Shown: positions 9,058 through 18,372 of the stretch, piece by piece
Position numbering within the stretch: position 1 is the first letter of the stretch
Layout: every line of letters starts with the position of its first letter
Assembly: GCF_000003605.2 (NCBI RefSeq)
Contig: NW_003121419.1
Location: 117,487 to 135,858, forward strand
Origin: Saccoglossus kowalevskii
Lineage: Eukaryota > Hemichordata > Enteropneusta > Harrimaniidae
Direction of reading: 5' to 3'
DNA length: 18,372 bases
Made by a program: the position numbers and the translations under genes
The notes under the pieces: model-generated
What the model was told of the DNA's origin: nothing
Seen by the model: the letters and a program-made list of their open reading frames with translations, nothing else
Databases searched by the model: none

Positions 9058-12000
9058 CTAAGAAAGATCTTCTCCATGACTTTGGTGATGATCTTGATTT
9101 GTCATCCTCCAGCCCAATCCCATCAGTATCACTACCAAAACTATGACCACTTAGTGGACGATGTCTGGTATATGGCAATTTAGGAGAAAATGAGGGACCA
9201 TCATCAGAAACTGCTGTTCGTCTCCATGGTCGGTTGTTTGAGAGAGGGGTAGATGTTTTGATGGATGTTTCCTCGCTTGTAGAAATAGGATTTGATGACA
9301 TTTTTCCTTTTTGTATCGAGTCAAGTGGTGGAGAGTGTCTTGTATCAGTTTGAGAATTGGCTACGGTGACTAAAACTGGTGACAAAGGTAGTGAATAATT
9401 CTGGGTTGTTGATGAAATTGATGACATACTTGAATCTGACTCAAGGGATGATACAGAATCAGGTGTTGTAGACGTTACTGGAGGTGATACCAATGGGGTT
9501 GTTGAGATCAAAGTAGAAATGTTCGACTTTAGTGGTGTTTTGATGGATGATGTAACATGATTATTTGCAGCTTTAAGTTCAAAGCTGTCATCTACAATTG
9601 ACTTAGAATCTTTCCGTATAGTTACATTTGCTAAACTGTATTGTTCAAATGGTGATGATGCCAAAGAACTGTCATCACCAGTTGTCGGGGAAACTGGTGT
9701 ATCCATCTCACTTTGCTTAGTTTCCTCGTTAATCAAAGTAGGAATTTGCCCATCTAAATTACATTGCTGCTCTCCATGTTCTGTTTTATCCTCAGTAATC
9801 AGGTCTTTCACAAACTCTGCCTCAGTAACAACATCTTTCACAAATTCTGCTCCATCAGTGGCAATGCATTCTTTCACACACTCTTCCTCAATAACAAGTT
9901 CTTTCTTATACTTTGCCTCATCAGTGGCAATGGATTCTTGCACATACTCTGCCTCAGCAGCAATGTCCTTGAGAAACTCTGTCGCAGTAACCTTGTCTTT
10001 CACATACTTTGACTCGTCAGTAGCAATGTATTTCTTCACAAATTCTGCCTCAGTAACAATATCTTTTACAAACTTTGCTTCATCAGTGGCAATGCATTCT
10101 TTCACACACTCTGCCTCAGTAACTCGTTCTTTCCTATACTTTGCCTCATCGGTGCATTCTTCCACATAATCTGCATCAGCAGCAATGTCCTCGAGAAACT
10201 CTTCCGCAGTAACCTTGTCTTTTACAAATTTTGCCTCATCAATTGCAATGTATTCCTTTACACATTCTGCCTCAGAAACAGCAGATGCTTCTTCTTGCAC
10301 CTTTGAAGAATCATTTTCCAATTCATGGTAGATAATGTCTTGTCCAACAACATTTCCTTCCATGGATTTTGAAGGAAAGATAGGTTTTGTAGCAACCTCA
10401 GTGGCTGGAGATGTCATGAAATCGAGAAAAGAGCTGCTCAGTGTTTTTGGTGGTGGATGAACTGAAGGTAATGGAGGTGGTATATCATCATCACTACCAT
10501 CATCATCATCTATTACATCAGCTATGTAAATGTCAACAGTTGGTGATTCTAATGACTCTATAGGCTGTACAATTTCACTTTCTGGTAAATAAGGAAGTGA
10601 AGGAGAACCATTCACTTCCGCTGGTATTGCAGTATATATTTCCATTGGACTAGAATGAACACTATTTGGAACTAAAGTATCAGACTCAAACTGGAGAGGC
10701 TCAGGAGCACCTTGGTCAACTGGTAATTCTGATGAAACTGTTGGTATATGTGTTGAACTATTGTCTATGCCAATCACAAGGGAATTAGCTTCTACAAGTC
10801 CAGATTTGAATTCTTCCTGAAAGTCGGGCTGATTTTCATCTTTTAGGATGTGATCCTTGATCACCCTGGGAGATTCTTCATTAATGTAAAATGCATCTCT
10901 TGGCTCAGCTGGTTTTTGTAAATTCAAATGATTATCTTCCAAATGAATAATTTGAGGTGGCAATGCATTCGGCAATGGCGGAGGAGGCTCTAATGGTGTT
11001 AGAGAAGTCACCTCAGGTTCATCAACAAACTGTTCAAATATTTCCTCTTTTTCTCCCTCCACTTCATCAAATATCTTAACAATAGCTTCAAATTTCTCCA
11101 CTTGTTCATCTGCATGTGATAGTACAGTTGTGTTGTCTATATTTGATGTTGGGTCTGAAATGGTTTCAACTAAGTCAGGTTTTCCAAGTTCATCTACACA
11201 AGTGGATTTCAAATGTTCATTTGGTGGAGTTGAGACAATGTTATAAGATGATGTGAGCTCAGCATTTTCACTTGCTGGTGATGACCAATTTGGTTTTACG
11301 ATTGGTAAAGATGGTGTCTTACCGTTCTCATTATACAGTTTAGTTACAAATGGTCGTGAAACTACAGTCTTTGCATTGAGATTTTTAAAAGCAGTGGATG
11401 GATTGAGACTGTTTTGGTTAATGGCTGTGTCTGAACTTGGTGATTTCTCAAATCTATCAATTAGTTTTTTGAATTTTAAAGGTGCGTCATCACTTGAGTT
11501 AGCATCTTTTGCACCTGGTTTTGATGAAGGGCGTGGTGGAACTCTCGGTGGAATTCTTGGTGGTCGAACAAGCTCATCTTTTGAATAATCATGTATTTTC
11601 TTGTCACTTTCAGATTTGTTCAAAGTTGTTTCTTCTCCAAACTCTTTGTACCTCATTATTGGGAAACTATGTCTCTTTGTAGAGTCTGATGGAGACCCCT
11701 TAGGTTGTCTGTAAAAGGAACTTGGGGACTCCTTAGTACTCCTTGAAAGTGGAGAAGGAGACTCCCTGAGATTTCTTGTAAATAAAGATGGTGTGCCTGT
11801 TCTAGGTAGAGTGTTACTTTGACTGGTAGATGGACTTTTCCTGGGTATTGTTAGACCTTTGAGTTTGGGAGCAGCAATGGCAGTTCGTGGACTATTTTTA
11901 CCAAACAAAGGTGAACCACTCTTCCTGAGAGGTGGCGCGAAGGTCCGTTGCGTACTAGAAGATGTAGAAGATGAGTATGTACTGTCAGAATCACTCAAAA

Positions 12001-14040
12001 TTTTAGACTGTTTTTTAGAAACGTCAGCAGCAATTTCATCCTGTGTTAGCCCAGTTAGTTTGTCACCAGCATTACTTAGATTAATTTTAACTGATGGAGT
12101 TTCTTCTTTTCTTTCTAATGGTTCAGTAGCATGCATTATGGGTGACATTAGTGGCATGCTAAAATGTTCAGGTTCACTGGGTGATTCTACTACAGGAGGG
12201 GGTGGACTGACACTTGTAGGAGGGGACTTGTTGACAGCTACAGGAACTAACTCATCCCTTATGTTATCATGCACGAGTCTAGAATCAATATTGTCACTTA
12301 CACAAGTAGCTGAAGGTGTCATGAATGGTTCCAATTCATCACTAGGAGGAGTTGACGGCAAAGGTGGTGGCACATCAGAGATTTCAAAATCATATAATTT
12401 CAGGCTATCACACTCAGCATCTATCTCTGAAGAAATTGTCTTCTCAAACCAGTGGGTGTCAGACGGTAGGCTAGTAACTGGAAGTGAAAAAGAAGTTTGC
12501 ACAAATTCTGGAATTGGTGGGGGTGGTATGGTGGGTGGTGTCAGGTAAACCGTGGTATTGATAGATGTTGCCATGCTGCTACTCTCACTTGTGTCGAAGG
12601 TCAAGTCTTGTTTTTCAGTTCCAGGTGACAAAACTAAATCTGAATTCTCATTAAATTCAGGAGCAAGCTCAAAAGTTGTGTTATTATCCTCTTGTTCACT
12701 TTGTTGTAGCAGGTCGGATCCTAAACTGTTATCAAGAGGACAGCCATTCACCAGTTCAGCTGACACAGAAGAGCTTTCATTGACCCCACCATTTGATAGT
12801 TCATAGAAACTTTCCTCCACAGGCTGTACTTGTTCATGTAATATTTCCTCCACAGGGTCTATTTGTTTGGTTACTATACACTCCAAATTTGGAACATGTT
12901 TGTGAAACAATTTCTCCAATTCAGGCGGTGGAGGTGGTGGTGACGGTGGTGGTAACGATGATGGAGGTGGTGGTGATGATGATGATGATGGTGGTAGAAT
13001 ATATGCGTTTTTGTCATTTTCCTCAATAAAGATATTAACATCTGCACATATAGGATCAATTTCTGTGTCGCTTCCTCCCAGAAATGTTTTAGGAGGAGAG
13101 ATTGGCTTAGCATAGAACACTCCCTCAGTTTCTTGTTTAAATGCAGACACTTTATTCCTTTGAATGTCTGGTAACACAGATTTGGTGTCTTTAGTAGAAT
13201 CAACTGTACTATCCTGTTTTTTCAATGAACTATGACGATTAATTGGCGATTGATTTCTCGTTCTTATAGATTTATTATGTGGCATAGATGGTAGCTTGCG
13301 CCTTCCAACAACATCACCAAACACAGACGCTTGACCCTGTACTGTCATAACACTGCATTCCCCCTCCCCTTCAAACTCTTCATCAGTTTTTGGTGTTGAT
13401 GTAAGCAATGTTTTAGGGGGTGTTTCATTCTCATATGGTATCTGACTGTCAGTTTTCATTGACGTGTCTTTGAAAATCGTAGGGGGTTCAATATTTTGTG
13501 CTGATAGATTGTTATTGGGTTCCTTTCCAACACTGCTTACATGACCCACATGTAATGTTCCTGGGATTGAGTAGTCCAACTGATGCTTGAGTATTTCCAT
13601 TTTTTCATCCGGATTGGTAGTAAATTGAATGTCAAAAGAATTCACATCTGGAATATCAGTGAGCAGAGAACCATCAGGAAATTCATGTCCATCTGGGGGC
13701 AATCTTGGAGTCAATGGTGTGACATCACTGTCAATGGAATCAGATTTCTCAAACTTTTTACTATACTTTTTAGCAGAAGAGTCAGCCATGTTGTCAGACC
13801 TGTGACGTGGATTGATTTCTGAGTAGTTCACATCAGTGATACCAGGAGTGGTGACAGATGCAGTATTACGATTGATTGATAGAGGTGTACTCTGTGTTGT
13901 CTTTATCACAGGTTTAATTACAGATGTTGTTTTTGGGCTTCCTGGTGATTGATCATTGCCAAGTTTCTTTTGTTTCACTGGTTTTGGTGGCACAGGAGGT
14001 GGTTTAGGCTTGACTGTACTGCTGTTATCTAATATCTTTT
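9058..14040 (-). CDS. giant internal exon: about 1660-residue disordered linker
   Basis: This is a single open stretch of 4983 bp, entered in phase 1 after ACTCAACAG and left in phase 1 at TTAG before GTATGC. Counting the first full codon as residue 1, it carries: a PPPVPPKP SH3-type motif near residue 15; a mixed Ser/Pro tract and poly-proline at 349-374; a DVPPPLPS segment at 555; a basic Ser-Pro cluster at 705-793; RIPPRVPPRP (class I SH3 pattern) near 828; PPPPLP near 1015; a DDD-rich DIPPPLPS segment at 1185; an acidic 11/22-residue helical repeat at 1255-1414; and a Ser/Thr-rich tail ending with two WRR motifs. No folded domain is recognisable. The open frame runs upstream of the acceptor to a Met at 14149, but the phase match with the PDZ exon supports the acceptor instead. 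Composition suggests a flexible, heavily phosphorylated docking platform. Confidence 0.9.
9797..10276 (-). repeat. coding 11/22-residue amphipathic repeat (160 residues)
   Basis: Residues 1255-1414 of the giant exon are built from units of the type TDEAKFVKDIV-TEAEFVKKYIA. I parse nine blocks of 11, 22, 8, 22, 22, 22, 10, 22 and 21 residues, which sum exactly to the region. In TDEAKFVKDIV, positions 4, 7 and 11 are non-polar, giving the 3-4-4 spacing of hendecad helices. The rest is Glu, Asp, Lys and Thr. The two short blocks (8 and 10 residues) both follow an EFL-[EK]-DIAA variant, so the array also shows a super-repeat of about 75 residues present twice. Similarity is visible at DNA level as well, pointing to expansion by duplication. 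11-mer helices of this kind occur in apolipoproteins, synucleins and LEA proteins. Homology to those is not implied. Confidence 0.85.
11660..11926 (-). other. basic Ser-Pro cluster in the giant exon
   Basis: Residues 705-793 of the exon carry at least eight closely spaced basic and proline-directed sites: RKSGSP, KNSPRT, RKSPST, RTGTPS, RESPSP, KESPSS, KGSPSD and KRHSFP. The segment is strongly basic between more acidic neighbours. Such clusters are common in cytoskeleton-binding and 14-3-3-binding disordered regions. The exact partner cannot be read from the sequence. Confidence 0.6.
12917..12997 (-). repeat. coding Ser/Pro homopolymer tract on a GGT/GAT triplet repeat
   Basis: The + strand shows GGT and GAT triplet runs. 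On the coding strand they give a leucine, two Pro, five Ser, then mixed Pro/Ser ending in six Pro before ELEKLF. This is a poly-proline docking tract of the profilin, SH3 or EVH1 kind. Triplet length variation between individuals is likely. Confidence 0.75.
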
Positions 14041-15462
14041 CTGTTGAGTAAACAAATGGAATTATTAGTTTCAGTTTTGGTGATGTCAAACAAACCACAT
14101 CTTGATGCACATTGGGGAACAATACTAAACTATACTTTTCTAAAAACATACAATATTACATGCAACATATTAACCCATGTTTACATTTCAGATGACTAAA
14201 CCACACAGTGAAAGTAAAATTAAGGAATGTTACAAGTAGCCTACTGTAAAAACACTAATTACTCAATGGTTTTTAATTTTTTCTCTGACAAGTTTGTGTT
14301 TGCTCAAAACAGTGAAATCAGTAATAACCTGAATTTACCTTTTATACTACTAAACTTGAAAATGACAGAAATATTAAGGAATATTACAAGTAATTTATTA
14401 ACTTGGGTTACCTTTCACATCAAATTAATATTACATGTAAAATATTAATCTGTGTTTACCTTTCATACTAAACCATAAGTGACGGAAAATAAAACAATAT
14501 TTATTGTATTAACATTACGTCAATTATTTAACTTGCAATTGCACAGCTGCAGTGTTTTCAGCTTTTTTAATAATGACGCACAAATATGCACAAAAGTAAG
14601 AAGTGAAACACTGAAATATTTTACTGTATCTCCACATACAATTACGACATAGTAACCATGGTGATTTTATGACATTCCACTGTGATATACAAGTTATTGT
14701 TAATAGAAAAATTACATTTAGGAATGTCACAAACATACTTTAGATAAATAACAGCCCAACTACATGATGGTATGCATGACCATGTAAAAATTATTGTTAC
14801 CACTGTTAACCTCATTGCAATGTGTTCTGGCTTGGCCTTTTAAAAATGACTGGAGAGTGACAAATACCTCTCCTTAAAGCACTGAGGTGAGTTATGGGTT
14901 CGGGGTGATTTAAATGTGTTTAGAATTAATTTTCAATGAGTAAAATTTGAAAAAAACAACAAAAAAAACGCAAATTCGTGTGTGTGTTAATTGTGCTTGA
15001 TAAACCCATGCAATGAATACAACATGAGTAAAATACATTATTTACACAACCACCACCTTTTAATCTATATGGATTTGGAGAAAATATTTTAAATTTATTA
15101 ATTCTAAATTAAACACCAACTATTTGATATAATCCAACAAATTAATTATGAGAAATTTTTAGAAGAAACTAAAAAATACTGATATAATTCCAATTTTCTC
15201 AAGAGTTGTATAGCATATGCCCGTTTCTGAATACACATTATATATATCACATTTGAAGACTAGTTCTTGCTTTGCATCTAAAATACAACAATCAGACAGT
15301 CTAGTGACTACCCAATGTGGTTCAATCTCATCGTAGAATGTTTCCACAATTTATAAAGAGACCATAAAAAGACCAGAAAAATACATGTAGTAAGCTTTAT
15401 GGCATTGTAATCACCAATACAGAATTATAGTAAACTAGAAAACAACATGCATGACTACCCAC
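14041..15462 (-). other. intron (1422 bp) before the giant exon
   Basis: Phase 1, AAAG/GTGGGT donor and CTCAACAG acceptor. Contains the degenerate repeat family at 14152-14494. The remainder is AT-rich with no recognisable exon. Confidence 0.82.
14152..14494 (+). repeat. degenerate local repeat family in the intron upstream of the giant exon
   Basis: About 69 bp beginning AATATTACATG at 14152 recurs at 14427-14494 (AATATTACATGTAAAATATT). The tail of the first copy (GAAAGTAAAATTAAGGAATG TTACAAGTA region, 14160-14240) recurs near 14333-14396 as GAAATATTAAGGAATATTAC followed by AAGTAA. Copies are only moderately similar. The unit is unrecognised. Confidence 0.6.
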
Positions 15463-15602
15463 CTTTGTCGACACACTGTGGTGACTGCAGAATTAACCGA
15501 ACTGTCCCCCTTGGTAAGGAATTCAGAACTTCTTGACTGTCAACTCCAGTAATGGTATTGCTGAGATCTTTACCATTAACAGCCAGAAGTACATCTCCAA
15601 CT
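15463..15602 (-). CDS. exon: second half of an upstream PDZ domain
   Basis: The exon follows a TTTCAG acceptor and ends AAAG before a GTGGGT donor. It enters in phase 2 with one base (A) completing a codon and leaves in phase 1. It encodes 46 full codons. They begin VGDVLLAVNGKDLS, the PDZ beta-D/E hairpin with the usual GD-x-L-x-x-VNG signature. Next come a predicted alpha-B helix (SQEVLNSLPRG) and a last strand (TVRLILQS). The position where class I PDZ domains carry His at the start of alpha-B appears to be Asp in my alignment, so ligand class is uncertain. The first half of the domain, with the carboxylate-binding loop, must come from an exon further upstream that I could not find. The residues after the strand (PQCVDK) lead straight into the giant exon. 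Confidence 0.85.
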
Positions 15603-16260
15603 CTGAAACATCATAAATATCAGATAAACACTTATGAATGGCAGTCACTAATTGGTTGCATACCAAGACTGTAATTAAAGTGATTAATAGTACATTTTTG
15701 TTACACTACGTGTTAAAATCCTGGAATGTATGGCTTCCACAAATCCAAAGTTAGTTACAGTAGAGTGTCCAAAAGAGAAACCATACAAGTTACAGCATAG
15801 AAGAAAATCGGATGTTTCTATGTTGACAGTACCAGCAATAAAGGATTTGTGGATACTAAAATACCTCAATTCCGGTATTAGAGAGAAAAAAGATTAAGCC
15901 TTATCAAATCTAATACATACATATTAGAGTATACCAGGAATATACATAGAAAACAACACAGAATTCATATAAAACAAACTGACTTTACAGGTACAACATT
16001 GTATTTGTTTGTTTACCACTTCAGGAATCAGATGTTGGTTGATTTCATTTATTCTCCGATTCCTTCAAGGCCACTGCTGACACTGGGGTAACTGCACATA
16101 TGTGCAGAAGACTGACATGAATGCACAATAAGCCACGCTCAAAATATTTGCATGAAAAGGCAATCCAGAGAACAAAGCAGTCTGATTTCCAGTTGGAATT
16201 ATTACATACCATTCCAACCTTTGGACATGGTTATTTTAAAAGCATCATAGAGGTCAAGCA

Positions 16261-16272
16261 CCCCCCCCCCCC
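16261..16272. repeat. poly-C (12) tract
   Basis: Twelve consecutive C in an otherwise AT-rich stretch, followed by AACAGG. Confidence 0.9.
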
Positions 16273-17556
16273 AACAGGTTATGTACATATTCATAAAACC
16301 CTGTGGTATGTGAAGCTCTCTTACTAATATTACAACACACTTCATATAAGAGTTGACTTGCAGACTTGTATGGAATATCAAACACCGTCACAAGTGAAAA
16401 TCAAAACACCAAGGACATAGTTCGTAGTTTCAAAACTATGTTAGGTACACACAAGCAAGAACAGAAATTATGTAATTTGTTCATGTTTACGTATCAAATA
16501 AATAATGCATAGACACAACTATATATCCACTATGCAAGAATGAATCTGTCAATAAATAGACTATATCACAAACACTAGAATCATAATGTCTGCTACCAAC
16601 ACATGGCCTTAGATGGCCATCCAATCCTAAAATGGACAGACTTATATACATACATACCTAGCTATATCTTACAGTGTTCAGCAACACAACAAGTATCCCA
16701 TCCAACAGCTAGAAGCAAAGCTGTGTATACACCCTAGCCTACAGTGTTGGAAGCACAAATTTACCGCAAGTGGCTTTGTACAGCACACCACTTACTCTGG
16801 CTATTCAGTGGTTGGGACAATACAATGTACTAATCAGTATGCATTGCAGGGTCACAACTATTGAATTTCAACGAACATAAAAAAGAACGTGAATTGCCTG
16901 GTCACTGTTGAAAGAATCGGCAACTAAAGAACTCAATGTATCTGAATGAAACTTTGCCAACACAAGGAAAAGATAAAAATAAAGTTATGACATAACCACT
17001 GCATACTCCTCTGTAAAAAGTTAAAGTTCCATGGTAATAACATATGATCACTGTTTTAAGAAACATTGTATGATAGAATAGATGGTCAGAATAAACATGT
17101 GGGTGAGTGGGAGTCAAACTTGTTATTAACAAAATATTTGTTTGTTAATTGATTATTAAGCTACCTGAATATAATCCTGTTTAAGTTTAACCTGATAGTG
17201 GCAAGGTGTTAATAGTGAAACCATGTTAATTACTTGTTAATGATATGCAAAATACAGAGTGATAATTGAACATTTTAATTAGCTGTTAACTGCTATAGTC
17301 AAACAATCAGGATTGTTGTCAATCTCACCTAGTACAGATAGATGTATTTTTTTGAACAAGAGGAAAACAGCTTTGGTTTTGTACATGTACAGCGCCCGGA
17401 CTATTTTCAGAAAATAATTTGATGTTCAGAAAAAGTATTTTATTATGTCATTTATATGGGTCAATGATTTCAGTTTAATACTCATTGGTACATGTAAGTA
17501 AATATATTAACTTTATGGGAAAAAAAACTGTTATACTTGCTGCTTTACAGTGGGTG

Positions 17557-17685
17557 CAAATGAGATTCGTACAGGTAACTTGTGACCTCCCTGGGAAAGA
17601 CCTTGTCAATGTTCCAATTACCCCATCACCCACATGGTTGAGGTAACCACAAATAAGATTCACACAGACAATTTACAACTTCCTT
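17557..17685 (+). repeat. diverged direct repeat, two 36-bp copies
   Basis: CAAATGAGATTCGTACAGG at 17557 and CAAATAAGATTCACACAGA at 17650 align without gaps for 36 bp at an offset of 93 bp. There are 11 differences, all transitions. Confidence 0.55.
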
Positions 17686-18372
17686 TGCATAGTCGCAACA
17701 AAATTACAAAATGAAAACAGACAATTTAGTAGGTACCTTGACAAAAATCAATAAATTCAAAAAGTGGTGCCAGGGGAAGCGAGATTGTCAGAAAATGTAG
17801 TAAATAGTTTTCATTAAATTTAATAATAGTGTTGATTTTTTCAAAACATCCATGCATTTTAAGAATTAGTTTGGACATTGTTGCATACTATATTTGCTCT
17901 AGAAGCGCATCTCTAAAAGAAAGAAACATGAACAGAAAATTGCATTTATTTTATGCTGGATCATCAAAATATTACTTATTTTCACCATACGTACACCTCT
18001 TCAATTACAAGAATTGTAATTCAAGAACCAACAGAGCAAATATGGTGTTTTATAAGATGTCAGAAAAATGAAAACAAACGCATTCCTTAGAAACAATGGA
18101 CATTATGCGTGGGAAACTTTTAAGAACTTTATCTTAGGTCATTGACGTACAATTTAGGTGCATTAACACATACCACGACCATTCTACTATCACTGGCACA
18201 ATGTGAATTAATGGTCTGATGAGCAGCAAAGGTGACACTAAGTCAACTGTTCTTATTGATGCTGGAGGCTGAGACAAGTCAAGTGACAATGATGATGCAT
18301 GCTAGTGCTATTGCACAATATCATAATTGTGTAAACAATGATGTCCAACATGCAATCCAAGGGATTGAAAAC

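Larger units (their letters stand above)
5103..15602 (-). other. IL16/PDZD2-like: 3' portion of an IL16/PDZD2-like multi-PDZ scaffold gene (six exons)
   Basis: Six exons were joined by hand from the reverse complement. Every intron is GT-AG and every junction keeps frame: phase 1 at 15462/14041, 1 at 9057/8394, 0 at 8163/7885, 1 at 7694/7193 and 1 at 7051/5267. The spliced product is 1948 codons plus a stop, open throughout. Domain order is a C-terminal half PDZ, a disordered Pro/Ser/acidic linker of about 1660 residues, then two complete PDZ domains at the C-terminus. In vertebrates, pro-IL-16 and PDZD2 are intracellular PDZ scaffolds whose C-terminal PDZ fragments can be released and secreted. 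The two last PDZ domains resemble that C-terminal pair closely. I infer a cytoplasmic or cortical scaffold role. Whether the gene is the single pre-duplication relative of IL16 and PDZD2 needs a tree. The 5' end is missing from the window or unrecognised. Confidence 0.88.
15603..18372. other. probable upstream intron, no exon supported
   Basis: The PDZ exon at 15463-15602 needs an upstream exon ending in phase 2 with the first half of a PDZ domain. I scanned the minus strand for open stretches above about 100 bp. The best are 16048-16233 and 18133-18296. Neither looks like PDZ, and splicing the second to the next exon would create a stop. The stretch holds the poly-C run and the 36-bp direct repeat. 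Nothing else is recognised. Confidence 0.5.

Noticed and set aside
9764-10169. Plus-strand repetitive open frames over the acidic repeat
   Set aside because: They are complements of the coding 11/22-mer array, and their repetitiveness is inherited from it.
11859-12548. Plus-strand open frame of 229 codons antisense to the giant exon
   Set aside because: It is a shadow of the Ser/Pro-rich coding strand, with no domain and no splice or start context. The minus-strand frame is continuous over the whole exon and phase-matched to PDZ exons.
12874-13203. Minus-strand frame with a run of ten histidines
   Set aside because: It is an out-of-frame reading of the Ser/Pro triplet repeat (CCA/TCA shifted to CAT/CAC). 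The true frame there reads poly-Ser/Pro.
9041-14149. Treating the 1702-codon frame as an intronless gene starting at 14149
   Set aside because: A clear acceptor at 14041 with phase matching to the PDZ exon, and a donor at 9057 matching the next PDZ exon, show it is an internal exon. The first 36 codons are intron sequence.
16048-16233. Open minus-strand stretch (54 codons from a Met) overlapping an open plus frame
   Set aside because: Neither translation shows a domain or plausible splice frame, and the length is within chance expectation for this composition.
18133-18296. Open minus-strand stretch with a good GTATGT donor as the missing upstream exon
   Set aside because: It ends in phase 2 as required, but joining TG to the next exon's first base A makes a TGA stop, and the peptide is not PDZ-like.
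1-18372. tRNA, rRNA, CRISPR array or bacterial operon
   Set aside because: No tRNA A/B box pair, no rRNA-like conserved block and no repeat-spacer pattern was seen. The tandem arrays have no unique spacers, and the coding structure is eukaryotic.

Overview
The window looks like nuclear DNA from an invertebrate animal. It is AT-rich, has spliced genes with GT-AG introns, long non-coding stretches, a minisatellite, microsatellites and a MITE-like inverted-repeat element. I cannot place the phylum from sequence alone. A marine invertebrate such as a lophotrochozoan or a non-vertebrate deuterostome would fit.

One gene is supported. It lies on the minus strand, and its 3' part fills about 5103-15602. 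Six coding exons (15463-15602, 9058-14040, 8164-8393, 7695-7884, 7052-7192, 5103-5266) join through GT-AG introns with matching phases (1, 1, 0, 1, 1), giving 1948 codons plus a stop. The product is a PDZ scaffold. In order it has the second half of a PDZ domain, about 1660 residues of low-complexity linker in one 4983-bp exon, and two C-terminal PDZ domains, each split by an intron. The last two PDZ domains match the C-terminal pair of vertebrate pro-interleukin-16 / PDZD2 (HRVFPSGLA and GFSLEGG-x-GSL-x-GD motifs, FEAW in the last domain). The 5' end of the gene, including the first half of the upstream PDZ domain, was not found in the window.

Layout in + coordinates: 1-1214 has no recognisable gene. 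1215-2671 is a 37-unit minisatellite (39 bp, with four 41-bp units). 2672-5083 is intergenic with a 29-bp tandem array at 4384-4566. 5084-5089 is a possible polyadenylation signal. 5103-15602 is the gene, with a duplicated acceptor-side segment, a (CAGA)n tract, a poly-T tract, a MITE-like element and a degenerate repeat family in its introns. 15603-18372 is probably upstream intron; I could support no exon there.

The most interesting points are: the giant exon holding nine blocks of an 11/22-residue amphipathic repeat; a duplicated PPPLP...FMT motif; the last PDZ domain, which keeps the IL-16-type tryptophan but lacks the RRKS tail and an obvious caspase site; and the shifting higher-order structure of the minisatellite. 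I see no sign of a wholly new system, only an unusual lineage version of a known scaffold family.
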